Shown one piece after another: positions 1-7,722 of a stretch of 36,040 bases of DNA. Position 1 is the first letter of the stretch. Every line of letters starts with the position of its first letter. Under the pieces are notes generated by a model. That model searched no databases, was not told where the DNA came from, and was given only the letters and a program-made list of their open reading frames with translations. This stretch comes from Calothrix sp. MO_192.B10. GTDB lineage: Bacteria; Cyanobacteriota; Cyanobacteriia; Cyanobacteriales; Nostocaceae. The stretch covers positions 1-36,040 of the forward strand of contig JASJDS010000048.1 in the NCBI GenBank assembly GCA_030065055.1, written 5' to 3'. The position numbers were made by a program, and so were the translations under genes.

Positions 1-177
1 GTCCGGTCTTGGGGTCTCCCCAAATGGAGGAACTGGCGTGGTTTCCCACTAAGAGCAAATGGCGTGGTTTCCCCCATGAACAACTACCGAAAGGGTGAAT
101 CCTGCGGATACGCTGCGCGAGCCCCGGCATAAGCAAACTGCCGTTCACCCTTCTAGGGTGCAGGTGCAAGATATGAG
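1..177. repeat. Intergenic repeat modules at left edge
   Basis: No gene is visible here. The stretch holds two copies of a 13-mer (ggcgtggtttccc, near 37 and 61) and a block near 96-137 containing 'cctgcggatacgctgcgcga' and 'ccccggcataagcaaa'. Closely related modules occur in inverted orientation near 29452-29482 and near 20685. This is dispersed cyanobacterial intergenic repeat DNA; no function can be assigned. Confidence 0.6.
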
Positions 178-1110
178 TCAACGTTTATCTTCAATTACAT
201 AAACATCAGGACGATTATAGCCAGATTGATTGGGTTTGTGCATGGAGACAGAAAAGTTTTGAATGCGGAATTGACGTGCCATGATTCGGCGATAAGCATC
301 AACACAAGCCGTATCTATGCCAGCTACCAGAAAAAACACTCCCAGGGTGGCAGCTAAGATTTCGCATTCATCAATTAACTGCTCGAATGCTGCTGCTGAT
401 GTAGCTGCTCCCAGTTTAATATAGCAGGTGTCTGTTGCGGCTTCTGAACCTGAACCATAGTGGCAAATAGCAAACCCAATTAAGCCTTGATTATTCCAAA
501 GAAGTAAAGTATCGCCAAGGGCACGTTGTTGCAACAAAAGAATTTCAGAACGCCAATCTAATCCCTGATAAATTTTGTCTGTTAATAAATAAATGGCATC
601 TAAAAATTCTGCCTGCTGCTGGGAAGAGAGTTGAGAATACCGCTTGGCTGTTAAGGTTTGCTGTTGACTAGATGAAATATTTTTAACGCATAAAGCAATT
701 AAAAATCGGGGTTCAGCACCTAATTTACTGTACAAATAGATATGTTTTGGACTATTAGTATAGGTGCAAAAAATAATCTGTTGACTGTTCCATTCTTTAA
801 ATTTTGACCACGCGCTACTCATTAATTGAGAACCAATACCCTGATTCCAATAATCGGGATGGACAACAATCGGACCAAAGCCGGCACAACTTCCCCAATT
901 AGCTACCATGCAAAAACCAATTAGTTTTCCATCAGTTTTAGCAGCAAAGGCAGATAATGGATCTCGATACCAACGAGATGTATATTCTGCACCACTCCCG
1001 AAATCCATCGGTTCTGCAAGCCCTAAAAAAGTACTAAAGGAAAGTTTCAAAAGTGTTTCGGCTTCTGGAAGTTCCTTTTCTTGGAGTAAACAAATCTCAA
1101 CAGAATTCAT
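178..1110 (-). CDS. GNAT family N-acetyltransferase
   Basis: Predicted GCN5-related N-acetyltransferase, about 310 residues, transferring an acyl group from acyl-CoA to an unknown acceptor. The acetyl-CoA-binding motif is visible in the first half: 'VVHPDYWNQGIGSQLM', with the Q/R-x-x-G-x-G pyrophosphate loop. The protein is about twice the length of a single GNAT domain, and the second half (from about residue 160) may be a second, more diverged GNAT-like fold. I prefer the ATG at 1110; a GTG five codons upstream (1125) is also in frame. It stands alone, divergent from the kinase gene at 1662. Substrate unknown. Confidence 0.75.
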   Translation of the reverse strand: MNSVEICLLQEKELPEAETLLKLSFSTFLGLAEPMDFGSGAEYTSRWYRDPLSAFAAKTDGKLIGFCMVANWGSCAGFGPIVVHPDYWNQGIGSQLMSSAWSKFKEWNSQQIIFCTYTNSPKHIYLYSKLGAEPRFLIALCVKNISSSQQQTLTAKRYSQLSSQQQAEFLDAIYLLTDKIYQGLDWRSEILLLQQRALGDTLLLWNNQGLIGFAICHYGSGSEAATDTCYIKLGAATSAAAFEQLIDECEILAATLGVFFLVAGIDTACVDAYRRIMARQFRIQNFSVSMHKPNQSGYNRPDVYVIEDKR

Positions 1111-1236
1111 TCTCAGTTTATCCACTGATTCAAGAATTGATAATACATTAACCTTCCTACATACATAATATTTAAATCTTCATAATTATTAATGATGGTT
1201 ATACCATTTCTCCATGAATTTGCACTTAATATTAAA

Positions 1237-1400
1237 CTCACGCAAAGGCGCAAAGACGCAAAGGTTAAAACTTAAAAGAATGTAGAATGAGCGAATGAGC
1301 GAATGAGCGAATTACGTAGGAGCAACGGGGATTTTACGCCGACGCAAAACGCACTGCTTATATAAACAGGGGAATTCAACCCCCCAAGATTGGTTAAGCA
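1237..1400. repeat. Short dispersed and tandem repeats
   Basis: Three repeat types lie in the gene-free gap 1126-1661. Positions 1237-1263 hold a 27-mer (start ctcacgcaaaggcgcaaaga) that reappears exactly, inverted, at 17074-17100. Around 1286-1312 there are three copies of an 8-mer 'gagcgaat'. Positions 1322-1397 hold a block repeated in inverted orientation at 4231-4308. No ORF or promoter can be supported within them. Confidence 0.7.
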
Positions 1401-1439
1401 TCATTATGATTAAGTGCATTGTTACAGAGAATTGGTATT

Positions 1440-1568
1440 AAGTAAGTCGGCACAAATAAACATCACTATGTAACAGAATGTAAACTAGCACAAAACCCTT
1501 GGGATTGCTTCGTTTCACTTCGTTCCACTCGCAATGACATACCTTGAATTTTTTACGCCGACTTACTT
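1440..1568. repeat. MITE-like element with 12-bp terminal inverted repeats
   Basis: A 129-bp segment is bounded by perfect 12-bp inverted repeats: aagtaagtcggc at 1440-1451 and gccgacttactt at 1557-1568. It contains no ORF. Its interior ('gggattgcttcg...gcaatgacat') resembles DNA near 20310-20335. This looks like a non-autonomous transposable element; the parent IS is not in the window. Confidence 0.65.
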
Positions 1569-1661
1569 AGATCAGATTAAAGCGTTGATGGTTGCAGAGT
1601 TGATGGAATTACCATGATAATAGTGTGTGATTAATATGACGGTGAAAAAATATCTGGCTCC

Positions 1662-3347
1662 ATGCTGCTAAATAACCGCTATCAAATTATTCAAACCCTG
1701 GGAAGCGGTGGATTTGGGGAAACTTTCCTGGCGGAAGATACTCAAATGCCTTCCCATCGCCGTTGTGTAATTAAACAACTCAAACCCATTGCCAATAATC
1801 CTGAAATTTACCAACTGGTAAAGCAAAGGTTTCAACGGGAAGCAGCTATTTTAGAAGAATTGGGTGGAGCTTGCAATCGCATCCCGACTTTATATGCCTA
1901 TTTCCAGTTAGATGAATTATTCTACCTGGTGCAAGAATGGATTGAAGGAGATACCCTGACAAGTAGAATACAACAGCAGGGCTTATTCAGTGAAAATGCT
2001 GTCTGCAAAATTCTATCAAGTATCTTACTTATCTTAGAATACGTACATTCTCAACGAATTATTCACCGGGATATTAAGCCAGATAATATTATTTTGCGCC
2101 ATCAAGATGGTGAGCCAGTATTAATTGATTTTGGTGCAGTGAGGGAATCTATGGGAACTACAATCAATTCCCAAGGTAGTTCCACCAGTTCCATAATTAT
2201 TGGTACACCGGGATATATGCCTAGCGAACAAGCCGCAGGTAGACCAATTTATTCCAGCGATTTATATAGTTTAGGCATCACAGCAATTTATCTGCTTACT
2301 GGTAAGCAGCCACAAACCATAGAGACAGATTCCCGCACAGGAGAGATTCTGTGGCAAACCTACGCACCCCATATTAGCCCAGAATTGCAAGCAGTAATCG
2401 ATCGCGCCATTGAATATCATCCCCGTGATCGTTTTGCTACAGCTAGGGAAATGCTAGATGCTTTGCAGGGAGCAGATAAAGGAGAACAGGCTTTAATAAA
2501 TACCCTTCCACCTACAGAACTACCGGCAACTCAACCACCAACCCTGGCTGCATCTTCCCCTGAGCCAGTAAATTTTACTCCTGCCAATCATCATAAAAAT
2601 GCCCTCATCCTAGGCGGAACAATCGGTGGAGGAGTAATTGCTGCTGCTGCGATCGCAAGCATATTATTGACAAAATCTCCTCAACATGCTAGGAAGCAGG
2701 TAAAGCAACCAACAACTCCGCCAGTATCTACCAATAATTACCCAACTGCAAATCAAAACTCCTTTTATTTCCTGGCAGATTCTGCTTACTCCGATGCCCA
2801 AAATGCCATGAAACAAGTGCAAATATTGCAGACGAGGGGATATCTACAAGCAGGAATGTTTTGGATACCGGAGTATGCCAACTTATCAGGTAAAAAGTTA
2901 TTTGCAGTTTATGCCAATAAATTTAGCGATCGCAATAGTTGCATCAACCTGCTGAAAACCTATGGAGGAAGTAACCCCAAATCATATTGTGCTTTTGCTA
3001 GTCAAGATGTCAATGCATCTCCAGACAGATTTTATTTTCGAGAAATTGCCACTTCATCTACTGGCAATAAATATGCTTGGCTGTCGCAGAAAATAGTCAC
3101 CGATGCTGATTTACAAAGCAAAAGTGGCTTTGAGTTAGATATTATGCGTAATTCTATTTTCGCCCATCATGGTCGCCGTTTCCAGACCCCCGGTTTACAA
3201 CAGTACTTTGAGAATCAGCCTTGGTATCGTCCCCGATATGCTCCCCAGAGTTTTCCCAATAATTTACTCTCAGATGTGGAAAGAATGAATGTAGAATATA
3301 TTGCTAGGTATCAAGAGATTAACAACCGCCGGTATTTTAAGAGGTAA
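1662..3347 (+). CDS. Membrane-anchored Ser/Thr protein kinase with C-terminal YARHG domain
   Basis: Hanks-type (PknB-like) kinase, 561 aa, that would phosphorylate Ser/Thr of unknown proteins and probably sense something outside the membrane. The kinase domain covers about residues 7-268: Gly loop GSGGFGE (14-20), Lys38 in VIKQL, catalytic loop HRDIKPDN (Asp137) and DFG (156-158). A Pro/Thr-rich linker and one transmembrane helix (about 313-337) follow. The C-terminal half would be extracytoplasmic: a SPOR-like stretch (about 365-460), then a YARHG domain (about 480-550) recognised by 'NSIFAHHGRRF', a Trp-Tyr pair and a conserved Asn-Val-Glu end. All catalytic residues are present. The ATG at 1662 places the Gly loop at the usual distance from the N terminus. 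The gene is monocistronic; the YARHG ligand is unknown. Confidence 0.9.
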   Translation: MLLNNRYQIIQTLGSGGFGETFLAEDTQMPSHRRCVIKQLKPIANNPEIYQLVKQRFQREAAILEELGGACNRIPTLYAYFQLDELFYLVQEWIEGDTLTSRIQQQGLFSENAVCKILSSILLILEYVHSQRIIHRDIKPDNIILRHQDGEPVLIDFGAVRESMGTTINSQGSSTSSIIIGTPGYMPSEQAAGRPIYSSDLYSLGITAIYLLTGKQPQTIETDSRTGEILWQTYAPHISPELQAVIDRAIEYHPRDRFATAREMLDALQGADKGEQALINTLPPTELPATQPPTLAASSPEPVNFTPANHHKNALILGGTIGGGVIAAAAIASILLTKSPQHARKQVKQPTTPPVSTNNYPTANQNSFYFLADSAYSDAQNAMKQVQILQTRGYLQAGMFWIPEYANLSGKKLFAVYANKFSDRNSCINLLKTYGGSNPKSYCAFASQDVNASPDRFYFREIATSSTGNKYAWLSQKIVTDADLQSKSGFELDIMRNSIFAHHGRRFQTPGLQQYFENQPWYRPRYAPQSFPNNLLSDVERMNVEYIARYQEINNRRYFKR

Positions 3348-3358
3348 GCCAAAACAAA

Positions 3359-3565
3359 TTACTGTTGGTAGTTTTCTCTGACTGTTTCTACATCCAGCTT
3401 GAGACGCTCTGCAATTTGTTCAATGGTTAACCCTAACTCTTTTAAGATAGGAATCATTTCTAATTTGGTTTGCAAACTGCCTTCTTCTTTGGCTTCTTGA
3501 TAAACTCGACTTTTCTTCAAAGAATCTAAATTTAACATAACTTCTAATTCCTCCCTACTTAAAAA
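3359..3565 (-). pseudogene. C-terminal fragment of an Rpn-type (PD-(D/E)XK) protein
   Basis: Read on the minus strand this encodes about 68 residues beginning FLSREELEVMLNLD, continuing 'SRVYQEAKEEG' and ending in a helix-turn-helix-like tail ('ELGLTIEQIAERLKLD') before TAA at 3361-3359. This is the standard C-terminal part of cyanobacterial Rpn/transposase-like PD-(D/E)XK proteins. The homology stops abruptly at 3565, where the TnpB remnant begins, and an earlier part of the same kind of gene resumes on the same strand at 4076-4225. So this is the 3' half of an interrupted gene. It carries no catalytic motif and is presumably non-functional. Confidence 0.7.
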
Positions 3566-4075
3566 CGCTCAGAGTGCCCCCACTACAACGGTACTCAGTT
3601 TAGTGGCGGGGTGAATGAGCGGGTAAAAGCAAAACACCCTTTGACAAACTCTGAGCGAGGGCGAAGATAAGGAAAAGGGTAGTTGAGCTTTTACCAATCC
3701 TATACTAGGATTACTGACATAGGATTTGATTTAACAATGCTAGTATTTGAAGCGAAGTTGCAAGGACGAGATGAGCAGTACCGATTGCTAGATGAGGCGA
3801 TTCGGACTGCTCGTTTTGTTCGTAATTCTTGCCTGAGATACTGGATGGATAATCGCGGCATTGGGCGATATGACTTAAGTGCTTATTGCAAAGTGCTGCG
3901 TCATAGCTTTGAGTGGTGCAAAAAACTCTCAGCTCAAGCTTGTCAAGCTAGTGCGGAAAGAACTTGGTCTGCTATCTCGCGGTTTTTTGAGAACTGTAAG
4001 AAGAATAAGCCAGGAAAAAAAGGGTTCCCTAAATTCAAGAAAATTTCCTAACCTAATTGCGTAGGACTATAACTC
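3566..4075 (+). mobile_element. Decayed TnpB-type (IS200/IS605-like) element inside an Rpn gene
   Basis: The segment lies between two colinear minus-strand Rpn fragments and carries a truncated tnpB on the plus strand. Near its left edge is a hairpin (cccccacta at about 3577-3585 against tagtggcgggg at 3601-3611, with a bulge), as expected for subterminal hairpins of IS200/IS605-type elements. The right end is lost. About 30 Rpn codons that should lie between the fragments also appear to be missing, so a deletion accompanied or followed insertion. Boundaries are approximate. Confidence 0.55.
3737..4051 (+). pseudogene. tnpB: Truncated RNA-guided endonuclease TnpB (N-terminal part)
   Basis: About 104 residues starting MLVFEAKLQG match the N-terminal (WED/REC-like) part of TnpB proteins: 'RTARFVRNSCLRYWMD', 'AYCKVLRHSFEW' and 'KPGKKGFPKFKK'. 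Intact TnpB is around 400 residues; all RuvC and zinc-finger motifs are absent because the ORF stops right after FKKIS. The stop lies in a motif (cctaacctaattgcgta, 4047-4063) that recurs near 29302. No transposase TnpA lies beside it. An in-frame upstream extension to 3683 has no TnpB similarity, so I start at the ATG at 3737. Not expected to be active. Confidence 0.75.
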
Positions 4076-4225
4076 TTATTGAGCTTGATTCATTAGCAGT
4101 CTGGCAAGTTCTCCTGTTTTTTCTTGGCTTTTATTTTCGACAATTAACCGCATTACTCCTACTGCTAAAGATTGGTTAGGAGTTTTCGCAAGTTCATCAA
4201 GATAAAAACGGCGTAGATGTGGCAA
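4076..4225 (-). pseudogene. Middle fragment of an Rpn-type protein
   Basis: On the minus strand this reads LPHLRRFYLDELAK, then 'SLAVGVMRLIVE' and 'ELARLLMNQAQ' before a stop at 4078-4076. These are typical middle-region motifs of cyanobacterial Rpn/transposase-like proteins and normally precede the REELE...YQEA tail found at 3359-3565. The 5' part of the gene is missing: homology ends where a dispersed repeat begins at 4231. Together with the other fragment this is one gene broken by a TnpB-type insertion and a repeat. Confidence 0.65.
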
Positions 4226-4230
4226 AAAGC

Positions 4231-4350
4231 AATTTAACCCCCAAAGTTGGTTAAATTCCCCTGCTTCTACAAGCAGCGCGTTTTGCGTCGGGGTAAAATC
4301 TCCGTTGCAAAACGCAATTCTAAATTCTAAATTCTAAATTCTAAATTCCC
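4231..4350. repeat. Inverted copy of the 1322-1397 repeat plus 7-bp tandem repeat
   Basis: Positions 4231-4308 are the reverse complement, with some mismatches, of the block at 1322-1397 (shared core gacgcaaaacgc). From about 4317 to 4348 a 7-bp unit (attctaa) is repeated four to five times. The tandem repeat supplies the last codons and the stop of the photolyase gene. Confidence 0.7.
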
Positions 4351-5790
4351 CTTGACCCCAGTTTCTTTCTGCTGTTTATAAAGTTCCTTAAATGCTTTTT
4401 GCTGCTGATTGTGATCCACAATGGGTTCGGGATAACCAATAGCATGACGTTCTAAGGGGGAAATTTTACCAGTGACTAAGTATTCAGTATCGATCGCTCG
4501 CAATTCTGGCACCCATTGTCTGATATACTCTGCTTCAGGATCGAATTTTTTGGCTTGACTAGCTGGGTTGAAAATACGCAAAGGCTTAGGGTCCATGCCA
4601 CTAGAAGCACTCCATTGCCAACCACCATTATTGGCAGATAAATCCCCATCAATTAGTTTCTGCATGAAGTATTTTTCTCCCCACTGGGGATTGAGAATTA
4701 AATCCTTAGTCAAGAAACTAGCCACAATCATCCGACAACGGTTGTGCATCCATCCAGTTTGATTTAACTGACGCATGGCAGCATCAACTATGGGATAACC
4801 AGTTTTCCCTTCACACCAAGCCTGAAAATGTTCTGTGTTGGTTTCCCAAGGAAAGTTTTTGAAGATATCCCGGTAAGCACCCTCTGCTAGTTCGGGAAAA
4901 TGATACATGACATGTTGATAAAATTCCCGCCAAGCTAATTCCTGTTGGTATGTGCGGATACTGGCTTTGGTTTCGTCACTGCGACTATTTTCTAAGGCTT
5001 CCATAGTAGCTTGCCACACAGTACGAATACCAATTACTCCAAATTTCAATGCTGCACTTAACTTTGATGTCCCCTCAACCCCCGGAAAATTACGCTGTTC
5101 TTGGTATTCATTAATTGCATTAGCAGAAAATTCCTCCAACTGTTCCCTAGCTGGGGTTTCTCCCGGCGCAAGTATCAATTCTCCATCCCAGACAAATCCC
5201 AAATCTTTGGCGGTGGGTAATTCAATTACACCATTTTGTACTGCTATTTCCTGCTCTGGGGTTGTCAATCCAGTGATATTCTCTAACTTATCCACAGGAT
5301 GTGCCTTAGATTTACTAATCCAATTCTTCCAAAAGGGACTGTAAACGGTGTAAGGTTTATTAGTACCAGTAAAAATTTCGTCGGGTGAGTGTAGTAGCTG
5401 ATCCCAATTGTGAGCTAAAACCTGGATACCCTGAGTTTGGAGTATTTCTAGTATAGTGCGATCGCGTTCTTGAGCATAGGGTTCCACGTCCCAATTCCAG
5501 AATACTGCTTTGGAGTGCAATGCTGTTACTAATTGGGGAATTGCTTTAACTGGATTTCCCTGAAGGATTAACAACTGGCTACCAGCTTTGTTATATTGCT
5601 CCTGCAATGCTTGCAAGCAACCCATCATATACGTCACCCTCACAGCAGCAATATCATCCCCTCTGAGAATATGGGGATCGAGGCAAAATAATCCTACCAC
5701 CTGATTACTTAGTTCTCTTGCCTTTGCCAGTCCCGTATTATCAGCAATTCGCAAATCCCGCCGATGCCAAAACAGAATTAAATCGGACAT
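4327..5790 (-). CDS. phr: Deoxyribodipyrimidine photolyase (class I cryptochrome/photolyase family)
   Basis: FAD-dependent light-driven repair of UV-induced cyclobutane pyrimidine dimers, 487 aa, the usual length. The N-terminal alpha/beta antenna domain starts with [15 protein letters not shown]. The C-terminal FAD domain shows '[20 protein letters not shown]', '[14 protein letters not shown]' and the class I signature '[20 protein letters not shown]' followed by PKPLRIFNP. No truncation is seen except that the last residues (NLEFRI) and the stop are encoded by the 7-bp repeat, so the native C terminus may be slightly altered. The start ATG at 5790 fits family N termini. It is divergent from the duplicated leader of the next cluster. 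Antenna chromophore (8-HDF or MTHF) was not resolved. Confidence 0.92.
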   Translation of the reverse strand: MSDLILFWHRRDLRIADNTGLAKARELSNQVVGLFCLDPHILRGDDIAAVRVTYMMGCLQALQEQYNKAGSQLLILQGNPVKAIPQLVTALHSKAVFWNWDVEPYAQERDRTILEILQTQGIQVLAHNWDQLLHSPDEIFTGTNKPYTVYSPFWKNWISKSKAHPVDKLENITGLTTPEQEIAVQNGVIELPTAKDLGFVWDGELILAPGETPAREQLEEFSANAINEYQEQRNFPGVEGTSKLSAALKFGVIGIRTVWQATMEALENSRSDETKASIRTYQQELAWREFYQHVMYHFPELAEGAYRDIFKNFPWETNTEHFQAWCEGKTGYPIVDAAMRQLNQTGWMHNRCRMIVASFLTKDLILNPQWGEKYFMQKLIDGDLSANNGGWQWSASSGMDPKPLRIFNPASQAKKFDPEAEYIRQWVPELRAIDTEYLVTGKISPLERHAIGYPEPIVDHNQQQKAFKELYKQQKETGVKGNLEFRI

Positions 5791-5845
5791 TTTATGCTTT
5801 TACATTTGGTTCACCTGTACTAGTTTAAACTGAATAGTCCCTATG

Positions 5846-6147
5846 GGAAATAGGTCTTAAACTCTCTACCATGTTTGGTAAAACTGGGCTGTATAGTAAA
5901 CTCGGCTTCTCAATTCTACCTGAATATCTTCATTTGAATAGGTACAAAATCATCGATCGCTAAATTAATTGCAAGCTTCAACTGATTTTTCCAGCGAAAC
6001 TTTTGTTCACAAAAATCTTAAGAAATAATAAAGAGAAACAAGGGTTTTAGGAGTAAAACAAATGACTATTGACCAAGACAAAAGGTACCCGAAAAACGAT
6101 GGTTTAGGTTTAGATTACATAGATATAGATCGGGTTTCTCAGAATAT
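5846..6147 (+). promoter_or_regulatory. First copy of a duplicated leader region
   Basis: The sequence starting ggaaataggtcttaaactct at 5846 is repeated at 6149. The two copies align through the leader, ribosome-binding site and first codons of the downstream PLP-enzyme gene. Copy 1 has about 52 bp (near 5909-5961) not in copy 2. It probably contains the original promoter and untranslated leader. No -10/-35 box is certain. Confidence 0.65.
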
Positions 6148-6163
6148 CGGAAATAGGTCTTAA
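6062..6163 (+). pseudogene. Duplicated 5' stub of the SHMT-like gene (33 codons)
   Basis: An ORF starting at ATG 6062, with an AGGAG box about 9 nt upstream, encodes MTIDQDKRYPKN and continues with DGLGLDYIDID. It is clearly homologous to the start of the downstream enzyme (MTISQEKRQPKN, YGLGLESIDPE). After about 24 codons homology ends where copy 2 of the leader begins, and the frame stops at TAA 6161-6163. It is the remnant of a tandem duplication that kept only the leader and first codons. It could still be translated as a short upstream ORF. Confidence 0.75.
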
Positions 6164-6312
6164 ACTCTCTACCGTTTTCGATCAACTTTGGCTGTATAAT
6201 AAACTCGCGCTAAATTAGCTGCAATCTTCAACTGATTTTTGAAGCAAAATTGTTGTTCACCAAATCATTAAGAAATATTAAAACATAACAAGTGTTTAAG
6301 GAGTAAAAACAA
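6149..6312 (+). promoter_or_regulatory. Second copy of the leader, directly upstream of the SHMT-like gene
   Basis: This repeats 5846-6061 minus an internal 52-bp stretch, and ends with AAGGAG (6298-6303) nine bases before a TTG start codon at 6313. The corresponding codon in copy 1 is ATG. The comparison fixes the translation start of the downstream gene, which would otherwise be uncertain. I looked for a glycine riboswitch and did not see one. Confidence 0.65.
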
Positions 6313-7659
6313 TTGACTATTTCCCAAGAAAAAAGGCAACCGAAAAACTATGGTTTAGGTTTAGAGTCCATAGATCCAGAGGTCTTTGCAATTATTGAAA
6401 GGGAAAACCAAAGGCAAAAAGACAATATAGAATTAATTGCGTCAGCTAACTTCATTAGTCGTGCTGTACTAGAAGCCACTGGATCGATCTTGACAAACAA
6501 GGTAGCTGAGGGATATCCAGGTCGTCGCTACTTTAGTGGTTGTGAGAATATTGACGAGTTGGAAAACTTAGCGATTAACCGTGCTAAGGAATTATTTGGA
6601 GCTGCTCACGCCAATCTTGAACCCTATACAGGTTCCCAAGCAAATCATGCAGTTTATCTCACCGTCCTGAAACCAGGCGATCGCATCTTAGGGATGGATC
6701 TCGGTCATGGGGGACATCTCAGCCACGGTGCGAAATTTACCATGACAGGTAAGCACTATGACTGTCATTTTTACCAAGTAGATGCAGATACGGAGTGTTT
6801 GGACTACGATCAGATTCTCGCTCAGGCTAAAGAGATCCGTCCCAAATTGATTATTGCTGGTGCGAGTGCCTATCCCCGGATAATTGATTTCTCACGCTTT
6901 CGGGAAATTGCGGATGAAGTCGGAGCCTATTTATTGGCTGATATCGCCCACATCTCAGGATTAGTTGCAGCCGGATTGCATCCTTCTCCAGTTCCCTACG
7001 CTCATTTTGTCACCACCAGCACTCAGAAAACTTTGCGTGGACCTCGTAGCGGGATGATCTTGTTGGGGGAACATTCCGCACCAGAATTTGCTCGCAAGAT
7101 TGACAGTGCAGTCTTTCCTGGGGTACAGGGAGCCGTTCACGTACATGCGATCGCTGCCAAAGCAGTGATGTTAAAAGAAGCTATGTCTCCCAGCTTTGTT
7201 ACCTATCAACGTCAAACCCTCAAAAATTCCAGAATATTAGCAACAGATTTGATGGAAAGGGGATTTCGCCTAGTTTCTGGTGGCACGGATAACCATCTGA
7301 TGCTGATCGATTTAAGTGAGAAAGGTATTACGGGTAAGGAGGCTGAAGATCGCTTAGCCAGGGTCAGGATTACCGTCAATAAGAATATGCTTCCCTACGA
7401 TTCCCAGAAGCCGACCATATGTAGCGGCATCCGGTTAGGAACATCGGCAACCACAACCCGGGGATTTGGTTCTGAGGAAATGTATTGCATTGCCGAATTA
7501 ATAGATCAAATGTTGAGCAGTGAACCTACAGCTAAGACGATTGCAAAGGTTCAAGATGAAGTCAGTCGGTTATGTCACCTTCATCCCCGTATTGATTCGA
7601 TTTATGAGCAAGATGGGAGAAAGTCTGCTCTCGAATCCCAATACCAACTTCAGAGTTAA
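6313..7659 (+). CDS. Serine hydroxymethyltransferase-like PLP enzyme lacking the catalytic Glu
   Basis: Fold-type I PLP enzyme, 448 aa, clearly of the SHMT family: 'ELIASANFISRAV', 'TNKVAEGYPGRRYFSGC', 'GSQANHAVY', 'GHGGHLSHG', 'DIAHISGLVAAGLHP' and the PLP lysine K239 in 'TTSTQKTLRGPRSG'. Several positions differ from true GlyA. The acid/base Glu of ELIASEN is Ala45, the Tyr of NKYAEGYPG is Val64, and the His before the PLP lysine is Gln238. In true SHMTs that Glu is needed for the tetrahydrofolate-dependent reaction, while folate-independent aldol cleavage can survive its loss. I therefore infer an aldolase or transaldolase acting on a beta-hydroxy amino acid rather than housekeeping GlyA. 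The start is TTG, fixed by the duplicated leader. It is first of five same-strand genes, 63 bp before the methyltransferase. A folate-dependent activity cannot be excluded. Confidence 0.85.
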   Translation: MTISQEKRQPKNYGLGLESIDPEVFAIIERENQRQKDNIELIASANFISRAVLEATGSILTNKVAEGYPGRRYFSGCENIDELENLAINRAKELFGAAHANLEPYTGSQANHAVYLTVLKPGDRILGMDLGHGGHLSHGAKFTMTGKHYDCHFYQVDADTECLDYDQILAQAKEIRPKLIIAGASAYPRIIDFSRFREIADEVGAYLLADIAHISGLVAAGLHPSPVPYAHFVTTSTQKTLRGPRSGMILLGEHSAPEFARKIDSAVFPGVQGAVHVHAIAAKAVMLKEAMSPSFVTYQRQTLKNSRILATDLMERGFRLVSGGTDNHLMLIDLSEKGITGKEAEDRLARVRITVNKNMLPYDSQKPTICSGIRLGTSATTTRGFGSEEMYCIAELIDQMLSSEPTAKTIAKVQDEVSRLCHLHPRIDSIYEQDGRKSALESQYQLQS

Positions 7660-7722
7660 TCTCAATCGAGGGTTTCTCTGAATTTCCTGTACATCTAACA
7701 ACAGAAACTAGGGGTGCATATC

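Noticed and set aside
6149-6312. Glycine riboswitch upstream of an apparent glyA-like gene
   Set aside because: I could not find the conserved glycine aptamer pattern, and the region is better explained as a duplicated leader.
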